The notes under the pieces were generated by a model. The model was not told where the DNA came from, ran no database searches, and was given only the letters and a program-made list of their open reading frames with translations. From JASFHF01 sp050123375 (GTDB lineage: Bacteria; Pseudomonadota; Gammaproteobacteria; UBA12402): a DNA stretch of 14,384 bases. Location: contig JASFHF010000045.1 of the NCBI GenBank assembly GCA_050123375.1, positions 1 through 14,384 on the forward strand, in the 5' to 3' direction. Shown here piece by piece: positions 1 to 7,211 of the stretch. Both the position numbers and the translations under genes were made by a program. Numbering within the stretch: the stretch's first letter is position 1; each line of letters starts with the position of its first letter.

Positions 1-76
1 CAGATCTTATCATAAGAATTAAGCATTACTATAATTGATAGAATTTACCACAATGGTTTATTCTATAATCGGAGGG

Positions 77-119
77 GGACATTTCTAATTTGGAGAACTA
101 AAGGACATTTCTATTTTGG
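77..119 (+). repeat. Tandem pair of 17-bp repeats resembling an insertion-sequence terminus
   Basis: Two copies of GGACATTTCTA(A/T)TTTGG lie at 77-93 and 103-119, 26 bp apart, and differ at one position. The first is preceded by a G-run (GGAGGGGG). Repeated GGGGACATTTCTATTTTGG-like motifs are characteristic of the ends of some IS21/IS481-type elements, where they act as transposase binding sites. No transposase follows; padR starts within about 80 bp. This is therefore most likely an orphan or remnant end, or the outer edge of an element lying outside the window. The repeat is seen directly; the IS family is from memory of such ends. Confidence 0.45.
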
Positions 120-142
120 TTTGACAAGTGGTATATTTAAGG

Positions 143-171
143 TTGCAAAACCTATCTTTAAGACCTATAAT
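143..171 (+). promoter_or_regulatory. Sigma70-type promoter of the padR operon
   Basis: A -35 box TTGCAA (143-148, 4/6 match) and a consensus -10 box TATAAT (166-171) are separated by exactly 17 bp. Transcription would start near 178, about 22 bases before the padR ATG at 200 and upstream of its ribosome site GAGG at 191-194. The promoter lies downstream of an alternative in-frame ATG at 128, which argues for the shorter protein. Confidence 0.6.
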
Positions 172-199
172 AAATGCAATCGTTCGGTATGAGGTAATT

Positions 200-757
200 A
201 TGAGTCGTGAACATAAAACTAAATATGCAATTCTAGGCGCTTTAAGCGTAAAAGCGATGTCTGGCTATGATATAAAGCAATGGGTGAAAAATGCAACAGG
301 TACTTTTTGGGCTGAAAGTTCTGGTCAAGTTTATCCCGAACTATCAAGCCTGCTTAAAGCAGGTTTGATAAAAATAGATAAATCCCTGTCAGAGCATGCA
401 AATAGAGCGAAGAAATTGTATTCTATTACTAAAAGCGGATTGGACTTTTTAATTAATTGGCTGGTTCAGCCAGCATCAAAAAAAGTTGAGAGAAATGAAC
501 TTAGATTGAAGCTTTTTTATGGCAGATTAATACCAAAGGAAAATTATTTAAATCATATTGAACGTCTTAAGGTTCAAATCAAGGAAGCTCAAGCACACAT
601 GAAAATAATAGAAAAAAATATTCGTGAAAATCTTAAGAGTGATGATAATTCAATTTATTGGTTATTAACTTTAAAGTGTGGATTTATGCATGCCAAAACC
701 GAATTAGATTGGTGTGATAAAGTGATTAAAGTAATTAGAGATGGAGAAAAAATATGA
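200..757 (+). CDS. PadR-family transcriptional regulator
   Basis: This is a 185-aa protein with the PadR architecture. An N-terminal winged helix (about residues 7-90) carries the family signature ILGAL...SGYDIKQWV, then GQVYPELSSLLKAGLI, then a Y-IT-G wing. A helical C-terminal dimerisation domain (about 95-180) begins RNELRLKLFYGRL. PadR proteins usually repress adjacent genes until a phenolic or other small ligand, or a stress signal, releases them. I chose the ATG at 200 because GAGG (191-194) sits 5 bases upstream and a good promoter lies between it and the earlier in-frame ATG at 128. The stop overlaps the next start as ATGA (754-757), so the oxidoreductase is translationally coupled to its probable repressor. 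The ligand cannot be inferred. Confidence 0.88.
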   Translation: MSREHKTKYAILGALSVKAMSGYDIKQWVKNATGTFWAESSGQVYPELSSLLKAGLIKIDKSLSEHANRAKKLYSITKSGLDFLINWLVQPASKKVERNELRLKLFYGRLIPKENYLNHIERLKVQIKEAQAHMKIIEKNIRENLKSDDNSIYWLLTLKCGFMHAKTELDWCDKVIKVIRDGEKI

Positions 758-1488
758 GTAAGTTCAAAATTGTTATAGCAAATAGTAGTCCTAACATGGA
801 AAAAGGTAATACCCATGTTATAGCAAAATCTTTTATGGATGGAGCCAGACTAGCAGGAGCGGAAGTGGAAAATATTTTTCTAGCAAAATATAAAATAAAA
901 TCCTGTCTTGCCTGCATGTCGTGCTGGTTTGAAACGCCTGGCAAATGTATTTTGCAAGATGATGCGCATATGATTTTAGATAAAATGTCACAGGCAAATT
1001 TACTGATATTTGCAACACCGCTTTATGTGGATAATGTTTCAGGAATTATGAAAAATTTAATGGACAGAATGATTGCAAAAGGTCGTCCAGAAGTAGAATT
1101 AGATGAAAATAATGAAACGCGTCATATTGTTAACGATAGTCAATTAAAAAAAATTGGAATTATTTCAAATTGTGGATTTCCGGAACAAGATCAATTTCAA
1201 GTATTACGCGTATTATTTAGACGTATTGCTCGAAATATGAATTGTGAATTGGCTGTAGAAATTTATCGCGGCGAGGGGCCGCTTTTGTCAGTAGAGAATT
1301 CACAACTTAAACCAATTATTGATAATTATAAAGCATTAGTTGAAAAAGCTGGCGAAGAAATTGTGGTCAATGGGAAAATATCGAAAGATATTATGGGGCA
1401 ATTAGAAAAGCCTTTAATACCTTATGATATTTATAATGAAGCTATGAATGAGCAAATTGACCAGAGACTTAAGCATACTAGAAAATAA
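754..1488 (+). CDS. Flavodoxin-fold NAD(P)H-dependent oxidoreductase (FMN reductase / iron-sulfur flavoprotein-like)
   Basis: This is a 244-aa cytoplasmic protein of the flavodoxin_2/FMN_red superfamily. The N-terminal strand and phosphate-binding loop (residues 5-20, IVIANSSPNMEKGNT) would bind FMN. A cysteine group C51-x2-C54-x2-C57 with C65 and the following DD (69-70) matches the C-x2-C...GxC...DD pattern of this family. ATPLYVDNVSGIMKNLMDR (87-105) is the typical second FMN-contact region. Members reduce quinones, nitro or azo compounds, or flavin using NAD(P)H; the substrate here is unknown. GGAG at 743-746, inside the end of padR, gives 7-base spacing to the start. It is the second gene of the padR operon, so it is a likely repression target. 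Whether the cysteines bind an Fe-S cluster cannot be judged. Confidence 0.82.
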   Translation: MSKFKIVIANSSPNMEKGNTHVIAKSFMDGARLAGAEVENIFLAKYKIKSCLACMSCWFETPGKCILQDDAHMILDKMSQANLLIFATPLYVDNVSGIMKNLMDRMIAKGRPEVELDENNETRHIVNDSQLKKIGIISNCGFPEQDQFQVLRVLFRRIARNMNCELAVEIYRGEGPLLSVENSQLKPIIDNYKALVEKAGEEIVVNGKISKDIMGQLEKPLIPYDIYNEAMNEQIDQRLKHTRK

Positions 1489-1514
1489 TTTGCCTAAATT
1501 AGAGACTATTAAAA

Positions 1515-2354
1515 ATGGAAAAAATTATTAATAAAAATGATGTAAAAATATGGACAGAATCTTTTGGAGACGAAAACAATCCTGTGATTTTGTTAATTGC
1601 TGGTGCACACGCGCCCAGTACTTTTTGGCCGGATTTTTTTTGTGAAAAATTGGCTGACGCCGGATATTTTATAATTCGCTATGATCATCGAGATATTGGT
1701 TATTCTACACATTTTCCTGTTACTAAAGATCTTAATAAACCTGTATACACTCTTGCTGATCTTGCAGAAGATGCATTGAATATTTTAGATGATTATAATA
1801 TTCATAAAGCCCATTTTATTGGTCATTCTATGGGTGGTGCTATTGTACAATATTTATCGGTAAAGCATCCGAATAGAATTTTAAATGCAATTTCTATATC
1901 AGTTAACATTGGCGAACAAATCCTTGAGCATCCAAAATATAAAGCAACCATGCAAGAATTATTAAAAAATAAACCGACTGGCAATTTTAAAAAAGATTGG
2001 GCAGGGTGGCTTAATAGTTGGAAATTGTTGCATGGAGACATCCCAATTGATGAACAAATGGCAAAGAATTACACGCAAAGTATTTATAATCGCCACCAAG
2101 GTGATTTTAATCCAGCCTGGAATCATATAGCCGCAGGAATGACAAAACCGAATTTATCGCAAGAATTACCAGATGATTTATTATTAATTCATGGAGAAGA
2201 AGATATATTGGCGCCAGTTGATGAGATTAAAGCTTTAAAAAATAAATTTAATGTAATCATTTTGCCAGAAGTCGGACATGTGTTTTTTAATAAAACGATT
2301 TGGGAACAGATTGCGGAATGTATTTTAAATTTCTTGGATTCAAGCTATCGCTAG
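1515..2354 (+). CDS. Alpha/beta-fold hydrolase
   Basis: This is a 279-aa alpha/beta hydrolase with a complete triad. The nucleophile elbow is GHSMGG with Ser105, the acid is Asp230 in HGEEDILAP, and the base is His255 in PEVGH. The oxyanion-hole region is near residues 28-32 (IAGAH). The RYDHRDIGYSTHF stretch (55-67) resembles RdmC-type esterases and related cofactor-free hydrolases. There is no signal peptide, so it is cytoplasmic. It starts 26 bases after the oxidoreductase stop with only a weak AGAG ribosome site (1501-1504), consistent with being the third gene of the padR operon. A reductase and an ester hydrolase under one PadR regulator suggest processing of a small, possibly aromatic or ester-bearing compound, but the substrate is not visible. 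Confidence 0.85.
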   Translation: MEKIINKNDVKIWTESFGDENNPVILLIAGAHAPSTFWPDFFCEKLADAGYFIIRYDHRDIGYSTHFPVTKDLNKPVYTLADLAEDALNILDDYNIHKAHFIGHSMGGAIVQYLSVKHPNRILNAISISVNIGEQILEHPKYKATMQELLKNKPTGNFKKDWAGWLNSWKLLHGDIPIDEQMAKNYTQSIYNRHQGDFNPAWNHIAAGMTKPNLSQELPDDLLLIHGEEDILAPVDEIKALKNKFNVIILPEVGHVFFNKTIWEQIAECILNFLDSSYR

Positions 2355-2441
2355 AAAGCTAAATAATAGGCCAAGGAAAACTTTGGAGTATGCAACTCCT
2401 AATGAGGTATTCTGCTCACATAGATAAACAGGAAAATTGTT

Positions 2442-3686
2442 TTGAAAACAGGTAATTCATCTAGAAATATTTTTTGCATAACAACATGTGTAGTGGCGGT
2501 TGTCATATTGTTATTTTTCATAAAACCAACTATGGCATTTACTTCAAAAAATACTTGTTCTTCCAATATGCATTTAGTAGCAACTTATGGTCATGGTAAG
2601 TTATATAAAATTGGCTCATTATGCATATCGGAACTTCATGGTAATTACCACGAGATGGGACGGCAGTATGGTGCTTTATATAAAAAACAATTGCATAAGA
2701 TGTATAACATAATTAGTTCATACTATAGTAAAACAGCTTCTTTTACCTATAAACAAACCTTGTTAAGAGCTAGTCAAATATTTGACTCTTATCCCAAAAA
2801 ATATAAAGACATTCTGTACGGTATATCAGAGACTTCTGGTTTAAAATTAGATGAGCTAATTATTCTTAATGATGAAGAACTTGTTTTTATATCTTCTCCG
2901 CCATTCGTATCTCGAGTTTATGGTAAAAAGCAGCAATGCTCATTTATGGCTGTTTGGAACGATTATTCAGCAACAAAACAATTAATTTTAGGACGTAATT
3001 ATGATTTAGGATCTATATTTAATAAATATTTAACAGTGGTTGTTTACAATCCAAGTGACGGTAGTATTCCTACTGCAAGTATTACTTATATTGGCGCTGT
3101 TTATGTTACTTCTGGTATGAACAAAGATGGTATTTTTCTGGAATTAAATAGTGGTGAGGGGAGTGGTTTTATTCAAGATAAAAACCGTATTTCGACACCT
3201 ATTTTATTATTTTCATTTCTTGAAAATAGCTCAACACTTAAACAACTTAATGCGTTATTTCATACATCTAAAACAAGTTTTACTTCCATAATTAACGTTG
3301 CAGATAAAAAACAGGCTTATTCCTATGAATGGGCGATATCTGGTATAAAAAGACGTAAACCAATAAATAATGGCTTACTTGTTGCAACTAACCATTTTGT
3401 AGACCCAATATGGAAAATGCAAGTTTCTGATATAGCAAAAACTATCGAAAGACGAAAAAATCTATTACGATTAGGAGAAAAATATAAAGGAAAATTTACC
3501 CCAGAACTTATGATGAAAGTGATGAGTATTCCTGTAAACAAAGGAGGAGCTTATTGGCCTCCAAGTAAGACTTTTTCCCATTCAACTTCTTATCAAATTG
3601 TTGCAGTTCCGGCAGAACTAAAAATATGGATACGTGTTCCAAAATTTATTAATTGGACACAGGTGAATCTTAAAGCAATTAAGTGA
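2442..3686 (+). CDS. Secreted C45-family Ntn hydrolase (acyl-CoA:6-APA acyltransferase-like)
   Basis: This is a 414-aa protein starting at TTG, with AGGA at 2430-2433 eight bases upstream. The TTG start gives a classic signal peptide: basic N-terminus, hydrophobic core at residues 10-27, possible cleavage after TMA (about residue 32). The first in-frame ATG (residue 31) would remove the signal. The mature part has the AAT/C45 layout: an HGNYHEMGRQYG segment (66-77), a putative autoprocessing nucleophile Cys166 in QCSFMAVW, then LILGRNYD (181-188) and the GMNKDGIFLELNSGEG region. Relatives self-cleave before this Cys and then hydrolyse or transfer acyl groups on amides such as penicillins, ceramides or N-acyl amino acids. 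An exported copy probably acts in the periplasm or outside the cell. The substrate is unknown. It is separated from the upstream operon by 87 bp and is probably transcribed on its own. Confidence 0.78.
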   Translation: MKTGNSSRNIFCITTCVVAVVILLFFIKPTMAFTSKNTCSSNMHLVATYGHGKLYKIGSLCISELHGNYHEMGRQYGALYKKQLHKMYNIISSYYSKTASFTYKQTLLRASQIFDSYPKKYKDILYGISETSGLKLDELIILNDEELVFISSPPFVSRVYGKKQQCSFMAVWNDYSATKQLILGRNYDLGSIFNKYLTVVVYNPSDGSIPTASITYIGAVYVTSGMNKDGIFLELNSGEGSGFIQDKNRISTPILLFSFLENSSTLKQLNALFHTSKTSFTSIINVADKKQAYSYEWAISGIKRRKPINNGLLVATNHFVDPIWKMQVSDIAKTIERRKNLLRLGEKYKGKFTPELMMKVMSIPVNKGGAYWPPSKTFSHSTSYQIVAVPAELKIWIRVPKFINWTQVNLKAIK

Positions 3687-3807
3687 GGTAGTTGCACTTA
3701 TGAGTTGAATTCAAGGTAGAGAGGCTCTCGCTATCTCCGATAAGAAAACTTATCGGAGATAATATGGGCTGAATGACCTTGAATTCAACTCATAAGTGCA
3801 ACTACCT
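3686..3807. repeat. 122-bp nested palindromic element (MITE-like) with 32-bp perfect arms
   Basis: The left arm 3686-3717 and right arm 3776-3807 are perfect reverse complements over 32 bp. The 58-base interior contains a second perfect hairpin: TATCTCCGATAAG (3732-3744), loop AAAA, then its 13-base complement (3749-3761). The outer arm starts on the last base of the TGA stop of the C45 gene. No coding capacity is present. The size and architecture fit a non-autonomous miniature inverted-repeat element. It could also work as a strong transcription barrier or processed RNA hairpin downstream of the C45 gene. No clear target-site duplication flanks it, and no transposase with matching ends is in the window. 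Confidence 0.75.
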
Positions 3808-3851
3808 ATTTTACAAAAATATAAAGAACCCTGCTGATTCCGGTTGCCGAT

Positions 3852-4279
3852 TTATAAGACAACCTCATATTTACTTTCCATGACGTAATGGTCGGAATAG
3901 ATTTTATTAATGTGGCTATGTGTTTCTTCCGCTAGCACTGTATCAAGCACGATCTTGCCACCTTTTGATAATAAAGACATCAACTTGGGGTTTATGAGCC
4001 AAACCCGACAAATTTTACACTTTTGCACGTAAACCTTTGATTTTATTACTAAAAGTTACCAACATAAACTTTTGGCTTAATTTATAACCCCTTGATTAAT
4101 TGAAACATTTCAAGGTCAATCGCCTTGCTATGCTCAATGCAGCTTCTGCTTTTTTGGCAACAAACAAACGATAATGTTGGTGATTTGCTCCAAAAGTGCT
4201 ATCCTAAACGTTGCATGATTTCTAAGCCGTTCGTTTTGATCACTTCGAGTTCAAGTTTTTCAAAAATCAGAAAGCCGAG
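3852..4279 (-). pseudogene. Decayed minus-strand gene with two frameshifts and two in-frame stops
   Basis: Read on the minus strand, protein-like sequence runs from 4279 to a stop at 3852-3854 but changes frame twice, near 4203 and near 3961-3970 in an AAAAGG run. The middle part is interrupted by TAA codons at 4096-4098 and 4015-4017. Recognisable stretches in order are FEKLELEVIKTNGLEIMQRLG, STFGANHQHYRLFVAKKAEA, a KFMLVTFSNKIKGL segment, AHKPQVDVFIIK, and after the shift GGKIVLDTVLAEETHSHINK. Together they suggest roughly 130-140 residues of a former C-terminal coding region. I do not recognise the family. It fills most of the 632-base gap between the C45 and RRM genes; the rest is the palindromic element and the RRM leader. 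Confidence 0.55.
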
Positions 4280-4318
4280 TTATTAAGCATTGTTTTATTT
4301 TTAAAAAGAGAGATATTT

Positions 4319-4594
4319 ATGAAAAAGTTATATGTCGGTAATTTACCTTATTCGGTTACAGAAGAAAGCCTTGAATCTTTATTTTCACAATTTGGTCAGG
4401 TTGAAAGTGTTGTCCTCATTAAGGATAGAGAAACAGGGCGCACAAAAGGATTTGGCTTTGTAGAGTTTAAAAAACAATCCGAGGCTGAAGCAGCATTGAA
4501 ACTAAATAGGCAGGATTTTGAAGGTCGACCATTAAAAGTTAATATGGCTAAACCAAAAGAATCTAGTGGTGGTGGAAAAGGACGTTGTTGGTAA
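4319..4594 (+). CDS. RRM-domain RNA-binding protein
   Basis: This is a 91-aa single RNA recognition motif protein. RNP-2 is LYVGNL (residues 4-9) and RNP-1 is KGFGFVEF (43-50), with aromatic residues Tyr5, Phe45 and Phe47 in place to stack on RNA bases. The RRM fills residues 2-78; a short glycine-containing tail ends in Cys-Trp, much shorter than the Gly-rich tails of cyanobacterial Rbp proteins. Bacterial stand-alone RRMs are thought to be RNA chaperones or post-transcriptional regulators, sometimes cold- or stress-induced; the targets are unknown. A purine-rich AAGAGAGA (about 4306-4313) serves as ribosome site. The next gene starts 26 bases downstream with no visible terminator, so the two may be co-transcribed. 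Confidence 0.9.
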   Translation: MKKLYVGNLPYSVTEESLESLFSQFGQVESVVLIKDRETGRTKGFGFVEFKKQSEAEAALKLNRQDFEGRPLKVNMAKPKESSGGGKGRCW

Positions 4595-4620
4595 TCAGGG
4601 AAATTCTATAGTCGAAGGTT

Positions 4621-6429
4621 ATGACTAATAATATACAATCTGCGCATACTTGCCATATTCCAGTTATGGGGACTGGTTTTACAATTGACACCCCATTAAA
4701 GGTTGCGAAATATGGAATTTCATCGGTAATTTCGTTAGTTGATGATATTTTGATTGAGCAAATGCGGGAATATCATTGCAACCTTAGTAATGCGCCGTAT
4801 CATTCAATTACAAATCAAGATAAAGATTATCGTGCTAAGCGTATTACAGCTTATCTTGATTTGCTAAACCAGCTTGTACTTCAACAAATAATCGAACTTC
4901 AAGCAGCTCCTTTTGAAAAGGGAAGTGATATTACACATTATTATGAATTACTTCCAAAATCGCCACTTAAAGATATTTATAACAAAATGTTGTCTACAGA
5001 AAACGTTAAAGAAAAAGAACATTTACAAATAAAATTACGGCAGCTTGCTATACCAGGAAGTATAGATGTAAATATTATGACTAAATTAGATCGCCAGACA
5101 CAAAATGAGGTACCGCATTCATCTGATGCATTGGCGGCACTTCGTGGTTATGCTAACAGTTCACTTGATTCTTCAGTTGTTTTATCTGCTGGCTTTAATC
5201 CACGATTGTATAGTTATATAGCTAACTTTAAGGATTTTTTCCCCGATGAAAATGGTTATCTTCAAAAAAGGATTATTTTGAAGGTTAGTGATTATCGTTC
5301 TGCGTTTATTCAGGGAAAATACCTTGCTAAACGCGGCTTATGGGTTTCAGAATATCGAATTGAGTCTGCATTAAATTGCGGAGGGCATGCTTTTGTAAAT
5401 GATGGCCATTTGATGGGTGTTATTTTAGAAGAATTCAAGCGCAAAAGAACTGAATTGATCAACACCCTTCATGGCTTTTATAACAAAGCGCTAGCATCTA
5501 AAAATAAGCCTCATATGCTAGAACCTCATGCGGTTCGTTTTACCGCGCAAGGAGGTGTTGGCACTTGCCTAGAACATCAATTTCTATTACAACATTATGA
5601 ACTTGATGCTGTTGGTTGGGGAACTCCTTTTTTATTAGTTCCTGAAGCGATTAATCTTGACGATGAACATTTACAAAAACTTGTTGCTGCCACTGATCAA
5701 GAAATTACTTTAGGCAACGGTTCTCCGCTTGGAATCCCATATTGGAATTTATCTACATCTGTAAGCGAAATAGCTCGTCGCGAAAGAATAAAGTCGGGAA
5801 ACCCTGGAAGTAGCTGCCCAAAACAATATGCTAAAATAAACTCAGAATTAATTAGCCCACCTATTTGTACAGCCTCATGCGTTTATCAAAAACAAAAATT
5901 GCGCAACATTTTAAAAAGTGGTTTAGCGAAGTTTCAATTAAAAAAATTAACTGAGCGAATTTTAGCAAAAGCATGTATTTGTCATGATCTTGCAGCAGCA
6001 GCTACTAAGAAATATGGGATTGATTTAAAAGCTAAAATAGCAGTTTGCCCTGGACCGAACATCATTAATTTTTCAAAAGTTGTAACATTAGAAGAAATGA
6101 TTAACCATATTTATGGCCGATGCTCATTGCCAATAAATATTGATCGTCAGCATATGTTCCTTAAAGAACTGGCAATTTATTTGGACTTTTTTAAAAATGA
6201 ACTAAAAGATTCCTTATTAGAATTGGCTTCTTGTTCCCAAAAAAAATTACAATCCATTAAAGAAAATTTACTTAATGGAATCGAATATTATCGCAACTTC
6301 GCACAGGAGCTTTTTGATGAGCAACGAGATAATTTTATAAAGGACTTAAATAGTCTTTATACAAAGCTTATCAACCAAGCGAAAATTTTTCAAAATTTTC
6401 GCTTGGTTGTGTCAGATCTTGCCCCATAA
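4621..6429 (+). CDS. Nitronate-monooxygenase-like TIM-barrel protein with cysteine-rich C-terminal half
   Basis: This is a 602-aa cytoplasmic protein with no signal peptide. The N-terminus, IPVMGTGFTIDTPLKVAKYG (13-32), looks like the first strand of an FMN-linked TIM barrel. Three further stretches echo nitronate monooxygenase/enoyl-reductase barrels: NCGGHAF (252-258; compare EAGGH), AQGGVGT (309-315; compare AAGGI) and GWGTPFLLVPEA (332-343; compare GTRF..EA). The protein is about twice the usual length of those enzymes. Downstream are clustered cysteines C399, C416, C420, C452, C454 and C476, which could bind metal or an Fe-S cluster, followed by a helical tail (about 510-590). Function is not established. 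The start has AAGG only two bases upstream (4615-4618), so initiation may be weak or coupled to the RRM gene. The last codons lie inside and beyond a terminator-like hairpin and overlap the convergent channel gene by 18 bp. Confidence 0.6.
   Translation: MTNNIQSAHTCHIPVMGTGFTIDTPLKVAKYGISSVISLVDDILIEQMREYHCNLSNAPYHSITNQDKDYRAKRITAYLDLLNQLVLQQIIELQAAPFEKGSDITHYYELLPKSPLKDIYNKMLSTENVKEKEHLQIKLRQLAIPGSIDVNIMTKLDRQTQNEVPHSSDALAALRGYANSSLDSSVVLSAGFNPRLYSYIANFKDFFPDENGYLQKRIILKVSDYRSAFIQGKYLAKRGLWVSEYRIESALNCGGHAFVNDGHLMGVILEEFKRKRTELINTLHGFYNKALASKNKPHMLEPHAVRFTAQGGVGTCLEHQFLLQHYELDAVGWGTPFLLVPEAINLDDEHLQKLVAATDQEITLGNGSPLGIPYWNLSTSVSEIARRERIKSGNPGSSCPKQYAKINSELISPPICTASCVYQKQKLRNILKSGLAKFQLKKLTERILAKACICHDLAAAATKKYGIDLKAKIAVCPGPNIINFSKVVTLEEMINHIYGRCSLPINIDRQHMFLKELAIYLDFFKNELKDSLLELASCSQKKLQSIKENLLNGIEYYRNFAQELFDEQRDNFIKDLNSLYTKLINQAKIFQNFRLVVSDLAP
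6372..6409. terminator. Perfect 18-bp hairpin at the convergent gene junction
   Basis: CAACCAAGCGAAAATTTT (6372-6389) is exactly complementary to 6392-6409 with a two-base gap, giving a very stable stem. On the minus strand it begins 2 bases after the TGA stop of the channel gene (6412-6414), the expected place for a terminator. On the plus strand it lies inside the coding end of the 602-aa gene, before its stop at 6427-6429. No clear U-run follows the stem on either strand; the AT-rich part is at the loop. Bidirectional termination or 3'-end protection is inferred. Confidence 0.55.
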
Positions 6430-7038
6430 CTTCTGCAAGACAGGAATTATGTACAGTGCTGGAATAACTGCAAATATCACTAAAGTTATTTTGGTACTAA
6501 TAACCATAAATACCAATGATAGAACGTAGCATGTTGGCGCAAACAGTGTTCTCAGTTTTCCGATTCGAATAATATGATTAGGTATATCTTTATCAATTAG
6601 AATCCTAGTATAAATTGAATAACACCACATCCAATATAAAACCAAACCCAACAGGCTTAGATTAACAGCATAAAATATCAACGAGGTTTTATTAAATGGA
6701 TATTTTTGCAATAGTTGTGTTGAAAATGGAACAAAGCTTACAAAAGATAAAAACAAAATATTTAGACACTCATAGCTATGATTTACTCGTTTAATGTAAT
6801 AAAACTGATCTTTGTGCCCCATCCAATACATACCAAGCAGTGCAAAACTTATTATAAAAGCTAGATATTGAGGCCACATTTCTATTAACTGATAAAAAAG
6901 TGCTTTATGATCAAGCCCTGGGATATGTATTCCAAAAATAAGTAAAGTCATAACAATAGCAAAAACCGCGTCACTTAAAGCTTGAATTCTATGAATATCT
7001 GTTTTTGCCACTTTGGATCCATATTTTTCATCATTCAT
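6412..7038 (-). CDS. TMEM175/DUF1211-family membrane protein (putative potassium channel)
   Basis: This is a 208-aa protein with six predicted membrane spans (about 21-39, 57-75, 93-110, 118-138, 165-181 and 184-200). It carries the family signature at the start of span 1: R17-I-Q-A-L21-S22-D23-AVFAI. It also has the conserved MGHKDQFYYIKRVNHSYE and VSFVPFSTQLL segments between and in spans 2-3. Bacterial TMEM175 homologues form tetrameric potassium-permeable channels in the inner membrane. The family motif is R-x3-FSD; here the Phe is Leu21, a conservative but notable change next to the pore-lining region. The start is supported by AAGGAGAA about 8 bases upstream. The gene ends in a hairpin and overlaps the tail of the convergent 602-aa gene. 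Confidence 0.87.
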   Translation of the reverse strand: MNDEKYGSKVAKTDIHRIQALSDAVFAIVMTLLIFGIHIPGLDHKALFYQLIEMWPQYLAFIISFALLGMYWMGHKDQFYYIKRVNHSYECLNILFLSFVSFVPFSTQLLQKYPFNKTSLIFYAVNLSLLGLVLYWMWCYSIYTRILIDKDIPNHIIRIGKLRTLFAPTCYVLSLVFMVISTKITLVIFAVIPALYIIPVLQKLWGKI

Positions 7039-7112
7039 AATCGCTTTCTCCTTCGATGGGTCGGGTAATAGATCTACATTATCACGAGTTTCGCACTTTC
7101 ACTATAAGCTGT

Positions 7113-7211
7113 TCAGAATGTAGCTAACAATCTACGCATTTTCATGGGAATTGCCTCTTTGATAACATCAAATTTTTGTTGATATAAACTGAGTGCATGA
7201 CGACATCTGAA
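7113..7211 (-). pseudogene. Possible C-terminal fragment of a lost gene
   Basis: On the minus strand a 32-codon open stretch follows a TAA (7212-7214) and ends at TGA (7113-7115). It reads in part SLYQQKFDVIKEAIP then MKMRRLLATF. The composition looks protein-like, but there is no start and no upstream continuation. It lies between the 88-aa gene and the channel gene and may be the stump of a gene cut by arrival of the mobile module. A chance open frame is possible at this length. The remaining bases between 7039 and 7232 hold only the channel gene's leader. Confidence 0.25.

Noticed and set aside
128..199. Longer padR start at the ATG at 128.
   Set aside because: The extra 24 residues do not look like PadR, no ribosome site precedes that ATG, and a good promoter (143-171) lies inside the extension.
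2371..2399. Small hairpins between the alpha/beta hydrolase and C45 genes (for example GGAGT at 2385-2389 with ACTCC at 2395-2399).
   Set aside because: The stems are only five base pairs and no T-run follows, so they are not convincing as a terminator.
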